Source: Branchiostoma floridae (lineage: Eukaryota > Chordata > Leptocardii > Amphioxiformes > Branchiostomatidae). From it: a stretch of DNA of 64,000 nt. The number at the start of each line of letters is the position of its first letter. The stretch's first letter is position 1. The position numbers and the translations under genes are program-made. The notes beneath the pieces are model-generated. The model was not told where the DNA came from. It was given only the letters and a program-made list of their open reading frames with translations, and searched no databases. Where the stretch lies: contig NC_049981.1 in the NCBI RefSeq assembly GCF_000003815.2, positions 4,857,021 through 4,921,020 on the forward strand, in the 5' to 3' direction. Positions 24,019 to 36,060 of this stretch are shown here, in pieces.

Positions 24019-26969
24019 TGCCTTAGCGGCAAAATGCTCTGAGGCCAGATTAGTGGCCGTTGTGATGGAGTGATGTTGTGATGTTGAGATGAACGGACTT
24101 GTTCAAAATCTACAATGCATTTGTATACAACTTAAAAGCTCTGTCGTGAGTCATTTTCTGTGGTCCGTAATGGGGCCTGATATTTGATTAGATTAAATGA
24201 ATGAAGTATGATATTCCTAAGATTGATACAGCATATAATCAAATTATTGCTCTTACATTTTAACGTTGTATTACCAATTCATAAAGATGAAATGTTTTCC
24301 AAATAAATCGTGTATATATATATAACAGTTACATATAGCCTATCCCAGATTCCTTTGCGACTTAGTTAATATTCATTAGTAGGGTTCGCAACGCACATGC
24401 GTGCGGCGGTGGTGTTTTCCGTGCGTGTAGCGATTTTCGATTGATCGCCGTGTAAAATTGAGAAAGGCCTAGAACTTCAAACTTACCAGAATTGTAGTAT
24501 ATAGTATGGAGGCCCTGGCAATGTAAAAATTTTAAGCAGGGGATAAAAGATTGTTGAGATATGGCCTTCGGGAAAATGCCTCGCGAGACGGGAAAGTCAC
24601 TTCCGCGTTTATGTGTTCGAGCGCTCTGCGGGCATGGCGTTGCGTCAGCCAGATTTGCATCTCAGCCTTATTTGGAAGCAACCCGTATATGGTAGGATTG
24701 GATAGACAAGAAAACAAGCTACAATTTGGTACGTGAAACTTTCTTGTACCGCAATTTTAAGGTGGTTTACCTCCAGTTTGCAAATTTAGATGGCATTTTT
24801 CACCATTGATGTCTTATTTTTTCCAAAAGTTGCATCCATGTGTGTAACAAGTGGTTTCTAAGCTTTAAAATGATGTATAACATGTGTAGGTTTGTTGTGA
24901 GTTAGCGATGTGAATGTTCAACATGTGCGACTCGCTCCGTGTGGTGTGCCGAGTCCGGGCCGTGAGTTACGGCCGTAGGACCCTGCATGTTAGGCGGGTC
25001 CATAATTATCAAAATATTCTCGTTTCCATGTAAATAATTAGCGTATTGATATTCATTAAATTGTATACAGATAGCCTTTATAAGTGTAGATACATTGTAT
25101 GTTCCGACACGTTTGTTTCAGGTTTGAGACGCAAAATTTTTGTTTTCTTTGTCACCAACTTCATGAAAGGAAACATCATTTGGAAATGTGTCCAACGTGA
25201 GCATATTTACGTTGAGATGATCACTGAAGTTCAATTTTTACCTTGTAAGATCCAAAAAATTAATAACATAGCAAGTTGTGTTTGTTGTTGAATGTGATAT
25301 CAAGGGCATAGAGGTTTTTGCTGATATTTCCAATGTTAAAAGTTTTCAGATTTGCAAGATGCTGCATTGGGAATAGCACCTGGAACATCATAGAAGAAAT
25401 TGAGATGGCACAGAGGGAGAATTACAATGTATCAACCATTCAAAGCTGTGCAGCTTAGAAGAGGAGCTACCAAGTCTTTTCAAACATATGTTGTAATGTC
25501 AAAGAATTATCAATTGTTCAATAAACTTGAATAAACCAGTTACAAAGTCAGGTGGTCATGGTTCATAGGTAATATCTTTATATACTTTTGGTCATCAGAT
25601 GTCGTAAAAGTAGTATTTCCTGGTGAAATGTGATAGTTTTGATGGCAAATTTAGAATTAGCATGTGCCAAAACCCTTTAGTAGTAAGGTATGCTGATATT
25701 CAATGCTTATGGTCAGACTGTGAAAGGGAATAACTCAAGAAGGGGTTGACGGATCATCATGATTATTGGTATGTAGATAGATTAAGTGATGCTTCGTGTA
25801 ATTAAATATTAATTATGCAAATCAGAATCTTATTTGCATAATTGATGTGGAAATTATCTAAACTATTTCTATTCTGTTATATTAAACATGTGATATTTGT
25901 CACTGAGATAGAGAAGAATGTTGAAAAGTAATTTTTTATGTGGACTTATATAAGTGACAGGTGCCGATGACCTTTGACCTTTTGAGATATGTTACAAATT
26001 AGTATTTTTGATTACACATAATCTCGTAACCATGTCTCTAGAATGTCTGCAATAAACTGTTAAGAGAATCTACTACATATTTCCAATAATATCTGAAATA
26101 TCTTAGTTATAGGATGAACAGTTTATTGATTATCGCTCTTCAAAAAGGGGTCATCTGGAAATAATTGGCCACTTTTCCAGCTGTGCCATGCTGAAAAAAC
26201 TTAATTTTCAGCAGGTTGACCTCACTTGTAGTGAAAGAAAAAGGCAAATAAACACCTTATCTTTACTTGATTGCTACGAAATACTACTTGGACTGTGCAG
26301 AAAAGAACTTTTGAGTGGCACAATGTTTTTACTTTCTTAATTATTGCTAATTAGAAATGCGATTTTCACACCTGGCGCCACACCTGCGGACACCGCCCAG
26401 CAACTTTAAAGGGCCATATCTCTGGAACGGAAGGTCCGATTTTTGTTCTGTATTTTCATAAATCAACACCCTCTATTAGGGAACACAAATGTTCTGATTC
26501 CCCTGGGTACAAAACAATTTCGACTGGAAACCCTATCATTAGTAGGATTTCCAGTGCGAAAATGGAAATTGCCACGATTTTTCATTGATCGCCCTGTATT
26601 ATCGAAAAAGAACTGGACCTTCTAACTTACCAGATTTGTATACATGTATGTACTATGGAGACCGTGACAATGTAAAAATGTTAAAGCAGGGGTAAACGAT
26701 TGCTGAGATGTCATTTTCTGAAAAGTGCGCTATGATGCAGAGAAGTGACTTCCGGGTTCAGGGGTCACTACACAAATACCTCTGACGTCAGCCTGATTTG
26801 CAGAGCTACGGTCCGGGATCGAGTCCAGGGGAGGGTGATTTTAAATCGTTCTTGTTTCCTTTTTACATCCATTTAATATAAACAATAGTTTCAGCACATT
26901 CCAATAACTAGAAAAAAACCGTGTACACACGCAAACCTTGGCAAAATGCCAGCTTTTTTAAAGCACTTG
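24019..26969. mobile_element. Roughly 2.95-kb block private to the right arm
   Basis: Shared sequence stops after CGTGTGTGATT (ending 24018) and resumes at TTTTTGTATCTAATT (from about 26970). The left arm has only about 55 bp there (around 4157-4212). The block holds two diverged direct copies of a segment of about 240 bp (24434-24672 and 26580-26816), aligned by words such as TTGATCGCC, CTTACCAGA and GACAATGTAAAAATGTTAAA or variants. It also has a piece at 25700-25860 of the octamer repeat family seen at 52560-55470. No coding domain was found. It could be a mobile element, an insertion-deletion event, or ancestral sequence lost on the left. Confidence 0.55.
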
Positions 26970-29030
26970 TTTTTGTATCTAATTAGAGTAGTATAAACCT
27001 CGGAGATGCAATGTCTAGTCACATTTTGGAAAAAGAAAATAAGAGGTCAATATAACCAGGACTGTTACCGGAGATACTGAATTTAACATCGCCCAGTATA
27101 TGATGCATGATCAAAAATATCAACTAAACTACCCGATAAGCGCACCTCAGAGAAGACGGTACAAGATATATCTATTGTTTTACGCTTCGCCAATAAACAG
27201 GAAACATTGTAGCCGTTAAAACTTAGTACTAATTTTTAAGGTAGGCATGAAAAAGTTCCGGGTTATAATGTTCTGATTCGCTGCTATTGCTTTTAGCGTT
27301 GTTAGGTTGCAATATACCCATCGTAAAATAGATCCTTTTTGGTTACATTTCAATCCCCGTTTTGAAAGCTGTGACTATATCGTCCCCGCTTGGATAGTTA
27401 AAACAAACAAAACAGGCGGTCCCTGGCCGTCGTCTGGACATCGTCTTGGGATTGGTCACCGTGCTGACGTCAGTCTGTAAACATTGACAAATAGGAACTG
27501 CACAAGTACATTTTCCAACCAATGGCAGCCCTCAGAATAGCGTCAGTTTGCTTCCCACTAAAGATCGATCACTGACTATCTAGTCAGGCGGAGATGGCTC
27601 GGCGGACAAGATCGGCCGAGTTAGACGCGGCGCTTCAACTGGACAGTGAACATGCACAAGCGACTCAATTTCGGTGAGAGTACCTTGCTAATGATAGCAT
27701 GTATTATGTGTATAATAGATACGTCACAAGTTGTTAAGAGTGACTAGAGCTAAATAAACCGAGAGCGTTACGATGTGAATCGTACCAGGTGGATTTTGGG
27801 ACTGTGTGCTTGGGTTGAGTAACACTGCCAACCTTAATCTCGTGGGCCCAAATCTTACCCCAAACCGCCCGAGACCTTGGTCTTCAAAAAGTCCGCCAAC
27901 ATCGCGTTTCGGCAAGATAAAATATGAGTCCCATATTAACGGCATTATAGTTTTGGCATTTTTACAGCGTATTGTTGTGTAGGAATTAGTCTTCATCTGT
28001 GACCGTGTTTCGCCAGAGTTTTTTTTATTTTGTTTAGAGAATATCTTTCAACGTGGAAACTTCTTGGCAGTTTGTTACTCATACCACATGTTGTTTACGG
28101 CACAACCAGGCACAACCCTTTTGTTTTTGATCGGCCGAAGATATCAGCGCTCCATGAGGCCCTTCTGTGGAATTCCATTCGCCACCTTGCCGCCGCCGAA
28201 CAACAAACGCTTCTGTTTCTCGTGGTCATATTCATCTGTTTCCCGTGGTCTTAAAGTAAAAGATACGATTTGTTACCGGGGTCCCCGTTCTCAATCATCT
28301 TTTTCTCTGCGTTTCACTCACCCTTTATCGTCTGTGGACTAGTACAGTCAAGCACGTATCCACAGTTCTATAGTAATACTGCTGAGCACGAGTCGTCAGT
28401 TAACCGACGATTGCCGGAACTGCCATACTCCCATCCGTCCTCCGATCGCCCGCCGTCTTATCACTCTGACTGTAGCCAAAACGGTACCGGTAATCTGATC
28501 ACCCATTGTCCTCCAAGCAGTTTAATAGCGGTGAGCGTACATGTGACTTATTTCATTCTGTCTTATTACAGGCTGGCGATGATATAGCCGTTGTATACAG
28601 GATGCTTTTCCAATCACCTTTACCACCCTTCCACACGTAGAAGTTGGATATCTCTTGCAAATGCAGCCGTTTTACTTGTATGATGGACGAAATATTCTGT
28701 ATACTGGTTTACGCAACCCGATGTACTGCATTTTAGACCCGATAGCCGTCGCTTGTGGCTTTTAAGCCGACATGTATATTGATATTGTGATGTGCCTTCG
28801 ATCATGCGAAGCCAAGCCGAGAAAGAATATTTTGTGTCATTATTTCTTATTCACGGTGGTACATTTTATTTCTGAAACTTCTTTAATGATTCAAAACTCG
28901 GGCTACACCAAAAGGTAAATGATAATGCACTTTTGTGCCCTTTGGTTATAAGAGAAATAGACCTCATCGGTCAAAGTAACAGCACGTTAGCATCACGAGT
29001 ATTGTTGTCTGGCTGCACAAGCGTTATCGC
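26970..29030. other. Right-arm stretch without a recognisable gene
   Basis: This mirrors 2100-4160. Short frames at 27724-27996, 28030-28254, 28064-28342 and 28270-28587 overlap one another and have no recognisable domain. Nothing else stands out. Confidence 0.5.
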
Positions 29031-29304
29031 CGGTGCAATGAGACGAGTGGGAAAAGTCTTCGCCATGCATTCGGTACGTCGTAAGTTCGATCCCCGGCCA
29101 ATATAGTATGACGTGTTAAATGTCGTGCTAATTTCTCAGCTTAGCACTCAGCATTCGGGAAAGAGTATGTAATTTGAACACACACCACAGCCAGTGTCCT
29201 GGCCCCCTACTGTAGTAATTGCATTTGTTTGGCCCAGGGTTACTCCAAGAACATGGGCGCCGCCCTATGCACCATGGAGCGGGAAGGACTTTGACTTGAC
29301 ATGA
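29031..29304 (+). repeat. tRNA-derived SINE, right-arm copy
   Basis: This is the mirror image of the SINE at 1819-2092, so it predates the arm duplication. The B-box word GTTCGATCCCC is at about 29088, and the head is followed by the family body including CTTAGCACTCAGCATTCGGG. It is nearly identical to the left copy. Confidence 0.75.
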
Positions 29305-30169
29305 CAATATAAGCGCTGTAATTCAATATGTATGACTTTTGCTATAAATTATATCTGAATTACTTTGATGCCTTACATCACTACCGACGGCCTGTAACTA
29401 ACAGAAAACAACACTTTACCGATCCAGACATACAAAAGTTGCTAAGTTAGTATCACTATTGCAAAAATACTTCATATCAATCCTTTCTCACAATCTGTCC
29501 CCACAGGTGAACGCCGGCATGACAACCCCCAGGTTACAGGAAGAATCGACTGACAAGTACACCCCTTTGTCGCGATGGTTTGGTAACCAAATGAACATCA
29601 CAGCAATAAGAAAAAAAGGGATTCAAGCGTCACACAACCATACAAAATGAAATAACAGAAAGATATGAAATAAAAACCTTCAAACGAAACAAAACAATCC
29701 TCATACATACACGACATCATTACGCCGAATGGTCAAGCAAAAAATATAACTGACCCACAATTCTACCCTAACGATACATAATATCGGGTATTTTGTTAAA
29801 AAATGTAATGTGCTGTATACTTGATGGTGAAACGAGTATTAAAACATGAAATCCTGGTTTATAACATCGGTCACGTCATCTTATTATACGCCATACCCAA
29901 AGCAGACTAAAGTCACACACAAAAACAAATTCCCTAGGGAATACCCGTAGAAAATACCCGTAGAAAAAAAATACCCGTAGAAAAATTCCTCGCATGCCTG
30001 CGGAATTCCTAGAATTCCTGTCAAACGGTCGCACACTATAAACATTAGGCTCGCCCCTGAGGCGTCGCCNNNNNNNNNNNNNNNNNNNNNNNNNNNNNNN
30101 NNNNNNNNNNNNNNNNNNNNNNNNNNNNNNNNNNNNNNNNNNNNNNNNNNNNNNNNNNNNNNNNNNNNN

Positions 30170-30642
30170 GTACGATTGATTGATTGTACGGTAATGATAA
30201 TCAAAGGTTGTATAACGTGAATTATCATAAAGCCAGATGACAGCGACCAATCAAAAGGCTCCATTTTCACAATAACCTACGTCATTAATATCCCATATAC
30301 TACCCACCTTCGGGGTAACGGTCTCGTGCTCAGGGTATAGTCAACCATTACTGAGTAGAGGTATCCTTACAACGCTGATAAAGAGAGCCACAAATGGCGC
30401 GCGGTTCTAAGACGAACAAAATATGGGAATAGATCACAAACAGTGTCGTTACGGCAGGTGCAGGGAGTGGTGGTGAGATTTTATCGCCCAGCCATTCAGG
30501 TTAGAAGATTCGAAAGGTAGGGAGAGCAAGAATCCACCCCGGCCAGCAAGAAAAAGGGCCGGACGAACAAAAACTGGATTTCGTCTATTAATGTTATTAT
30601 GTAATGTAATACGCTCTTCAGAGCTGATGATGATAACGTTAA
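30170..30642. other. Spacer between the palindrome and a foldback element
   Basis: Sequence after the 100-N gap no longer matches the left flank of the palindrome. It has the short tandem word GATTGATT at its start, but I see no gene or known repeat. Confidence 0.5.
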
Positions 30643-31757
30643 TGACCCACTTCCCTTCGGTGTATACGGTGCATTAATTCATGGCCGGTGTGACAGCGAT
30701 CTCTCCCCCCCACGAGATCACTAGCGTTTTCGCCCCCCTTTAGCGTCCCCCCCGCCCAAGAACAGCTGGTTACTACATATTACAGGTGCGCTACCTGATA
30801 TTATACTGCACCTGGGGAGTAACGTATATGGTGTGTTACCTGGTACCTATATGGCACCTTATTACCGTACCGTAAGATGTCATACCTCGAAAGTCGATAC
30901 TATATTGTTCGGTGCAAACATGACATTGAAATGAAAAAGACAATTTTTGCAGCTGAGGTGGCATAAAAACAGTGCTACTGCGAACGTATAAATCAACACC
31001 GTCTATGGTACGGAATACGTCAGCTATATGTTTTCAATTTGTCACAGTATTTCTTTCTTGTGCTGGAAACATTTCCAAAGCACTAACAAAAACACACGTG
31101 AATAATAGTTTCTCATTATAAACACTATCTACGCGCAAGTTGATATAGCTGTTGCTAAATGCTACACAAACACTGGTAAAGTACCAGTCTTAAGAAACAT
31201 GGGTAAATGCATCAGTTCCTAAATACTAGAAAAAACAGTAATGATGGAGGTGAAGATATCCCTTGGCCAGGTGCATATACCAAAATGTGCGTTATTCTAA
31301 TTAATACCTAATATTTGCATAATTAATAAAGACATTACATAGTTCTTTTGTGGTCACTTCATGGTAGAGACTTCATATTGGAGATATGAGGGTTGCTTGA
31401 GGACAGGTGAATACAATGAAATACATCTTATGTCAAGACTCAGGTATATGCAATCATGGGAATACAAGGGACCCAACCATCCTTGTCTGAAACAAGTTCA
31501 ACTATCTTATTACCATGTATTTACGTTAATATTGATACTATGAATGGAGTTATGTATCGTGTACTTATATCATTCTGAAACTGAATTTTGTGATTTATAC
31601 CAATCAACTTCTAAAATGTCATGTAAACCCGTTTTTTTTGGGGGGGGGGGCGAAGTCGCTAAAGGGGGGCGAGGTAGGGGTGCGAGATCGCTAGTGATTT
31701 TGCTATAGGAACCGGCCATGAATTATGGCAACGTATACACCAAAAGAAAGCGGATCA
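30643..31757. mobile_element. 1.1-kb foldback element flanked by TTAA
   Basis: The outer ends are imperfect inverted repeats: TGACCCACTTCCCTTCGGTG on the left against TGATCCGCTTTCTTTTGGTG read from the right. The similarity runs inward for about 80 bp, through a shared ATTCATGGCCGGT and a CGATCTC block. TTAA lies immediately outside both ends (30639-30642 and 31758-31761). TTAA targets are used by piggyBac and Kolobok elements, but with no transposase the superfamily is open. The interior also holds an ATTTGCATAATTAAT motif near 31310 shared with the octamer repeats. Confidence 0.7.
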
Positions 31758-31837
31758 TTAACCCTATATTATAATCATTTTATTTGTAGGTTCTGTATTT
31801 GGTAGCGTTTATAACAGTGTGACCATAATCAGATAAT

Positions 31838-32580
31838 GCAGGGTCAGTCTCGGGCTGCTGTAGTGAGCAGTGGTCATGATCAACAGTATGAAGATAGAAA
31901 AAGAAGAACTTTATTGCGCGACTACTGTAACAGGTACAATGTATGGCAATCTGAATATACATGGGAGTTGAACTATATACTATTGCAAATACCTAACGAC
32001 TAATCTAATCTAATGACACATTAGAAACAATCTAGTTAATATCATAAAAGCTAATACTTTAGATCATTATGTCAATATAGCATTGTCTCGTATTTACAAG
32101 GAGTTGTAAATGAATTGGCCTACGTAGGCAGATATATGAACAGGACATGGTAATATCAAATTGAATATCTCTGTCTTAGCATGTGGCAGTAAAATATCGG
32201 ACTTAAATTCAATTGATTGAAATAACTTGTTACGGTCTTCTGCATAAATATGAACCTACGTAATCAAGCAGGCCAGGGCCAGTCTCAGGCTACCACTGAA
32301 TCCAACCCAAACACCCCAGATGCTGTTAGTAATGAAAATTGGTCATGATCACCAGTAGGACGATATAGACCAGCATAATAATTTTGGGCAGGGCCAATCT
32401 CAGGCTTTCATGAAATCCAACATAAATACCACAGCTATTGTTGAGGCTAGTGTCTATGATCAGTCGACAGGATATTCATACTGAGCAGAGCCAGTCTCAG
32501 GCCATCACTGTATGCAACTCAAACAACAGAGCTATTGGACTGACATTGGCCATGATCACCGGTATGAAGATATGAACCAT
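31838..32580. repeat. Degenerate tandem repeat, about 90-bp unit
   Basis: The core AGGGCCAGTCTCAGGC recurs in diverged forms near 31840, 32273, 32393 and 32487. Each is followed 60-75 bases later by TGGTCATGATCACCAGTA or a variant and a GATAT word. This is an old tandem array. An insertion of unrelated sequence separates the first unit from the rest. It includes the word AGAAGAACTTTATTGCGCGAC (31903 on), seen inverted near 56910. Confidence 0.7.
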
Positions 32581-32660
32581 CGGTTATACTTGTCAATGAC
32601 CTTTTCAATCTTCAAGACTCACCACACTGTGGATGGACAAATTTCATTTTATTTACTCTT

Positions 32661-32963
32661 TTGAATATTTGTGAACAACTTCAGCTGCATGAAGTAGAGG
32701 TCGAATGTATTGAGTATGATACCTTTTCAATGGCGGTTGTCATTGTCTGCACTGGTGATCTTTTTAATACCACCTGTCAAATTAATATAAGGAGAAAAAT
32801 CATCAGAATGGCCACACGCCTGAGGAAACTTTATGCTTTGAAATGCAACAGCGAAAACAGGCAGCCTTTAGATGTAAAGATTGTACAAAACACAGGAAGG
32901 CTCCAAATAGTATATAGCACAGAATGTTCGGCCATAGTCCCAGTCCTCACACAGAAGAATTGA
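32661..32963 (+). CDS. Uncertain 100-codon ORF, possible terminal exon
   Basis: The open frame has ordinary amino-acid composition (for example RKIIRMATRLRKLYALKC) and no recognised family. A polyadenylation-like AATAAA lies downstream near 33088. There is no clear acceptor or Kozak context. It could be a last exon, a decayed element, or chance. Confidence 0.2.
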   Translation: MNICEQLQLHEVEVECIEYDTFSMAVVIVCTGDLFNTTCQINIRRKIIRMATRLRKLYALKCNSENRQPLDVKIVQNTGRLQIVYSTECSAIVPVLTQKN

Positions 32964-33274
32964 GTAGGGCTTTTAGAGAATTTTAACAGCAGTGTTTTCC
33001 TTCATGTAGCATTGCTGTTTTTTCAAAAAGAGTCACGACGTGTGGGCTGTATTAATGAGAGTGCATGTGGACATGTGAACACGACTAATGAATAAACTAT
33101 ACGTAAAGAAAATGTTTTATTTGTAACGTTACAGCATGTGTGACAGGTACAGTATATGAAGAAGAACAAAATAGACGGTAGATTCGTTTTTTTAATAGTT
33201 TGTTTTCATTAAATTCATGCAAAATGCTAACTGTCAGAGTAATGTAATATATCGAATAAAGCATTTATCAACAC

Positions 33275-33480
33275 GCCCATCTAAATAAGGCTTTCCCAAC
33301 TCCGCTGCGCAGCAGCCACACCGAGCTCTGCAATTGGTCGATTTTTGGCCGATTAATGTTCCTTAGAGCACTCTCGTGACGTCAGCTTTAGACAATCACC
33401 ACGCCCACGTAAGTAAGACTAATCAAACATTGTTTTTCCAACTCCGTTGCGTCACAGCCACAACGAGCTCGCATCTGAGA
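33275..33480. repeat. Diverged direct repeat, two units of about 130 bp
   Basis: CCAACTCCGCTGCGCAGCAGCC (near 33297) and CCAACTCCGTTGCGTCACAGCC (near 33439) head two units that both continue into CACACCGAGCTC / CACAACGAGCTC, and both are preceded by ACGCCCA. No gene is associated. Confidence 0.65.
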
Positions 33481-33676
33481 GGCACCGGTGCAACAAGAAG
33501 ACTGAGGATAGCGCTTCGTTACCAAGAGAATACTAAAGTAAATAGGCCGCCTAAGTTTGGAGGTAAGTTTGGAGAAACGTAAGGTAAGTAAATTTTCCGT
33601 ATTCAAATCCCTTGGTGAAAAGTAATACGTTATGACCTAAAATATGAAGGCATTTGGAAACCTTCAAGACGTAAAA

Positions 33677-33712
33677 CGATGCTACAGCCAAAAATGTATG
33701 GCTGTAGCATCG
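33677..33712. repeat. 36-bp perfect hairpin
   Basis: A 14-bp perfect stem, CGATGCTACAGCCA and its complement, closes an eight-base loop. No obvious duplication flanks it. Its size and structure resemble the 32-33 bp mobile hairpins, but its sequence is unrelated. Confidence 0.85.
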
Positions 33713-33929
33713 CTTCTAAATAACTTGACAGGGCTACATCATTAGAGAGCACGTGAAATTCAAACTTTAAAACATGGGGATAGGGCATGTTCCTCACTAG
33801 CCGATTTTATTTCTTTGGATTTTTTTTTANNNNNNNNNNNNNNNNNNNNNNNNNNNNNNNNNNNNNNNNNNNNNNNNNNNNNNNNNNNNNNNNNNNNNNN
33901 NNNNNNNNNNNNNNNNNNNNNNNNNNNNN

Positions 33930-34761
33930 GGTGCACCCATTGCTATTCCCTTTTCCACTGTTGCCATCCTGTAGTGAACTGTGGTGTGGTTACACTAACT
34001 CTGAAGTCCTGGAAGTAGTTCTGAATCATGGTTCTAATGGTCTCTGGCACCCAGAAGAAGTTCAGTGCATAGTGGATTACGCTGTGCGGTACTGCCCCAT
34101 ATGCATTGGTGAGATCTAACCACACTACGTGCAAGTCCTCCTTTTGGCGTCTTGCCATCTGAATCTGTTGCCAAATCGTGCTTGCGTGTTCGATGCATCC
34201 AGGAAAGCCTGGCACCCCTGCCTTCTGGACTTCAGTGTCAATGTAGTTGTTGGCGAGCAGGTAGGTTATCATCCGCTTTGTTAAGATGGAGAAGAACAGC
34301 TTTCCCTCTACATTCAAAAGTGATATATTTCGGAACTGTTTGATGTCTGTAGAAACCTTCTCCTTTGGGATCAGTACTCCTCCTGCTCTTCTCCAAGCAC
34401 TAGGGATACACTGTTTATTCCATGCAACTCTAAAAAGCTTCCAGAGCAGTCTCACAACCTTTGGACACTTCTTGTATATCTGATAGGACACACCGTTTGG
34501 CCCTGGTGCTGAACCAGCCCTCGCTTTCTTGATAGCCGTCTCCAACTCGCTCCACCTGGGGAGGGATGCATCAAAGGGTATTTCGGGTTCAGTTGGTCTG
34601 GGTACGTACCCTGGAGACCCCAACTCTTCATCTCTCTGGGGATCGCTGTACGTTTGTTTGAGATGCAACTCCAAATCTTCCCTAGAAATCTGAAGAGAGC
34701 CTCCCTTCTTTTCCTCAAGCAAGTTTCTAGCAAACTTGTATGGGTTTTGTACTTGTACCAT
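33930..34761 (-). pseudogene. Non-LTR retrotransposon reverse-transcriptase fragment (decayed)
   Basis: The minus-strand frame carries fingers-palm motifs of a reverse transcriptase in order: AGSAPGPNGVSYQIYK, then LIPKEK, FRNISLLNVEGKLFFSIL, PGFPGCIEHASTIWQ and VVWLDLTNAYGAVPHS, where the D of WLDL should be the first catalytic aspartate. A stop occurs at 33943-33945, while the expected GIAMGC motif continues in the next frame, so there is a frameshift. The F/YADD box would lie in the 100-N gap at 33830-33929 or beyond. The upstream limit coincides with the edge of a 585-bp inverted repeat. Such sequences are common in cnidarian, amphioxus and fish genomes. The clade is not assigned. Confidence 0.85.
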
Positions 34762-35337
34762 TATACAGTAGAGAGATTATGGGATGACTTACATTGGAAA
34801 TATCATGCATTCCAGTACGTCTCGGTTGGTATCTTTCTTTGAAGATATGATATCAACTTTATTTATCTAGGTGTAAGTCTTCTGCTTGTGCTGGTTTGTA
34901 CCAAAGTATCGTTGAAGGAATATGCAGATGATTTCATAAATACATTTACGCAATAAATGGGATAATGTTGTTTTTTTTTTCTTACAGATATTTCTGGGGC
35001 AGTTAAAATGTGACAAGCTGTCAAAATGGGTATCACAACAAAAATTATAAATGCATCATCCATCAATTTCTTCTAAGTACTATTGGCCTTTAAACCGAAT
35101 AGCACTTCACTAAAGAATGAATCATGTTGATCAATGAATATTTATTGTTAAAATGATAAAAAGTATACATATATATTGTAAATGGAAATGCAGGTATATA
35201 AACTAGTTTTAATCTCATGGATATGCGCAACAGTGTAACAGGCTTCTGAAGAAAAACTAAGTGTAAACAAATATAACACAAAACAATACAACAAGTTATG
35301 CATAGTATATGCAAACGTCAAAGCTGAAAACGATTAA
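34753..35337 (-). repeat. 585-bp inverted repeat, left copy
   Basis: This is the reverse complement of 43627-44211 with high identity over its whole length, apart from small indels (for example ATGCATTCC present only here). The inner edge is GCTGAAAACGATTAA and the outer edge TTGTACCATTATACAG. It lies about 720 bp beyond the stop codon of KLHL-A. It has no coding content that I trust. Confidence 0.92.
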
Positions 35338-35429
35338 ATTTACAGTCAGACTCTGTTCCATACAAGCTCTCACTACCCTGGGCTCCGTGGAGACCTATAA
35401 CGAAGGGCCTGGCCTACAAGGGTTGCTAG

Positions 35430-35640
35430 AATCAAACATTAGGCTCACATTAAAAAAAAACCTTAGCTAGGCTAACACACAAGGCTTAGTAATGCTCACA
35501 TACAAAACTAAGTCAGGCTAACATCCAAAACTTAGTGCATGGCAACGTTCAAATCTTATTCAGACTAACATACAAAACTTAGTCAGGCTCACATCCAAAA
35601 CTTAGGGTAACAAACAAAACATACTTAGGATAACATACAA
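35430..35640. repeat. Degenerate short tandem repeat downstream of KLHL-A
   Basis: There are about eight variants of a 22-26 bp unit resembling CTTAGTCAGGCTAACATAC followed by AAAA. It lies between the 585-bp repeat and the KLHL-A 3' end. Confidence 0.8.
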
Positions 35641-36060
35641 AGTGGGCGAAAAATACAAAATTAAATACAGGAAAAACTTTTATAGGACAGGAAAATGTAA
35701 GTACAATTGTAATATAAGTACAATTGTTTTGGCATTTTATAAAGAGTGTATCTAGCAATTGCAACTGTTTGCATGCGTGGAAGACACATCAAGTCAGTCA
35801 CGAGAAGATGAGTATATTCAAACTTCAGAAAAAAGAACCATAAACGTTAACATACTCCTAGCAATGTGCATAGTACATATGGCGGTGTCGATCTCTGCTT
35901 TCAGGCCATTTGGCTACACCACTTTGTGAATGGGTTTTCGTCAAAATGCAACTTGTTTCAGATGTTCCAAAAGATCTATCCCACTTTGGGATTCTCCTCA
36001 AAAGCCGAATTCTTAACACAAATATTATTTAACAATCCTGCCCTGTAAGATTGTTACATT

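Larger units (their letters stand above)
15583..30069 (-). repeat. Right arm of the giant inverted repeat
   Basis: This is the reverse complement of 1057-15036. Unique to this arm are a 28-bp tandem duplication (16743-16770 and 16771-16798), a 32-bp hairpin (18308-18339) and a block of about 2.95 kb (24019-26969). It supplies sequence missing from the left arm gap at 11270-11464 (here 19200-19425). Its own gap at 19986-20085 (100 N) covers only about 41 bp in the left arm, so 100-N gaps here are nominal. After the gap at 30070-30169 the similarity to the left flank has ended. Confidence 0.96.
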
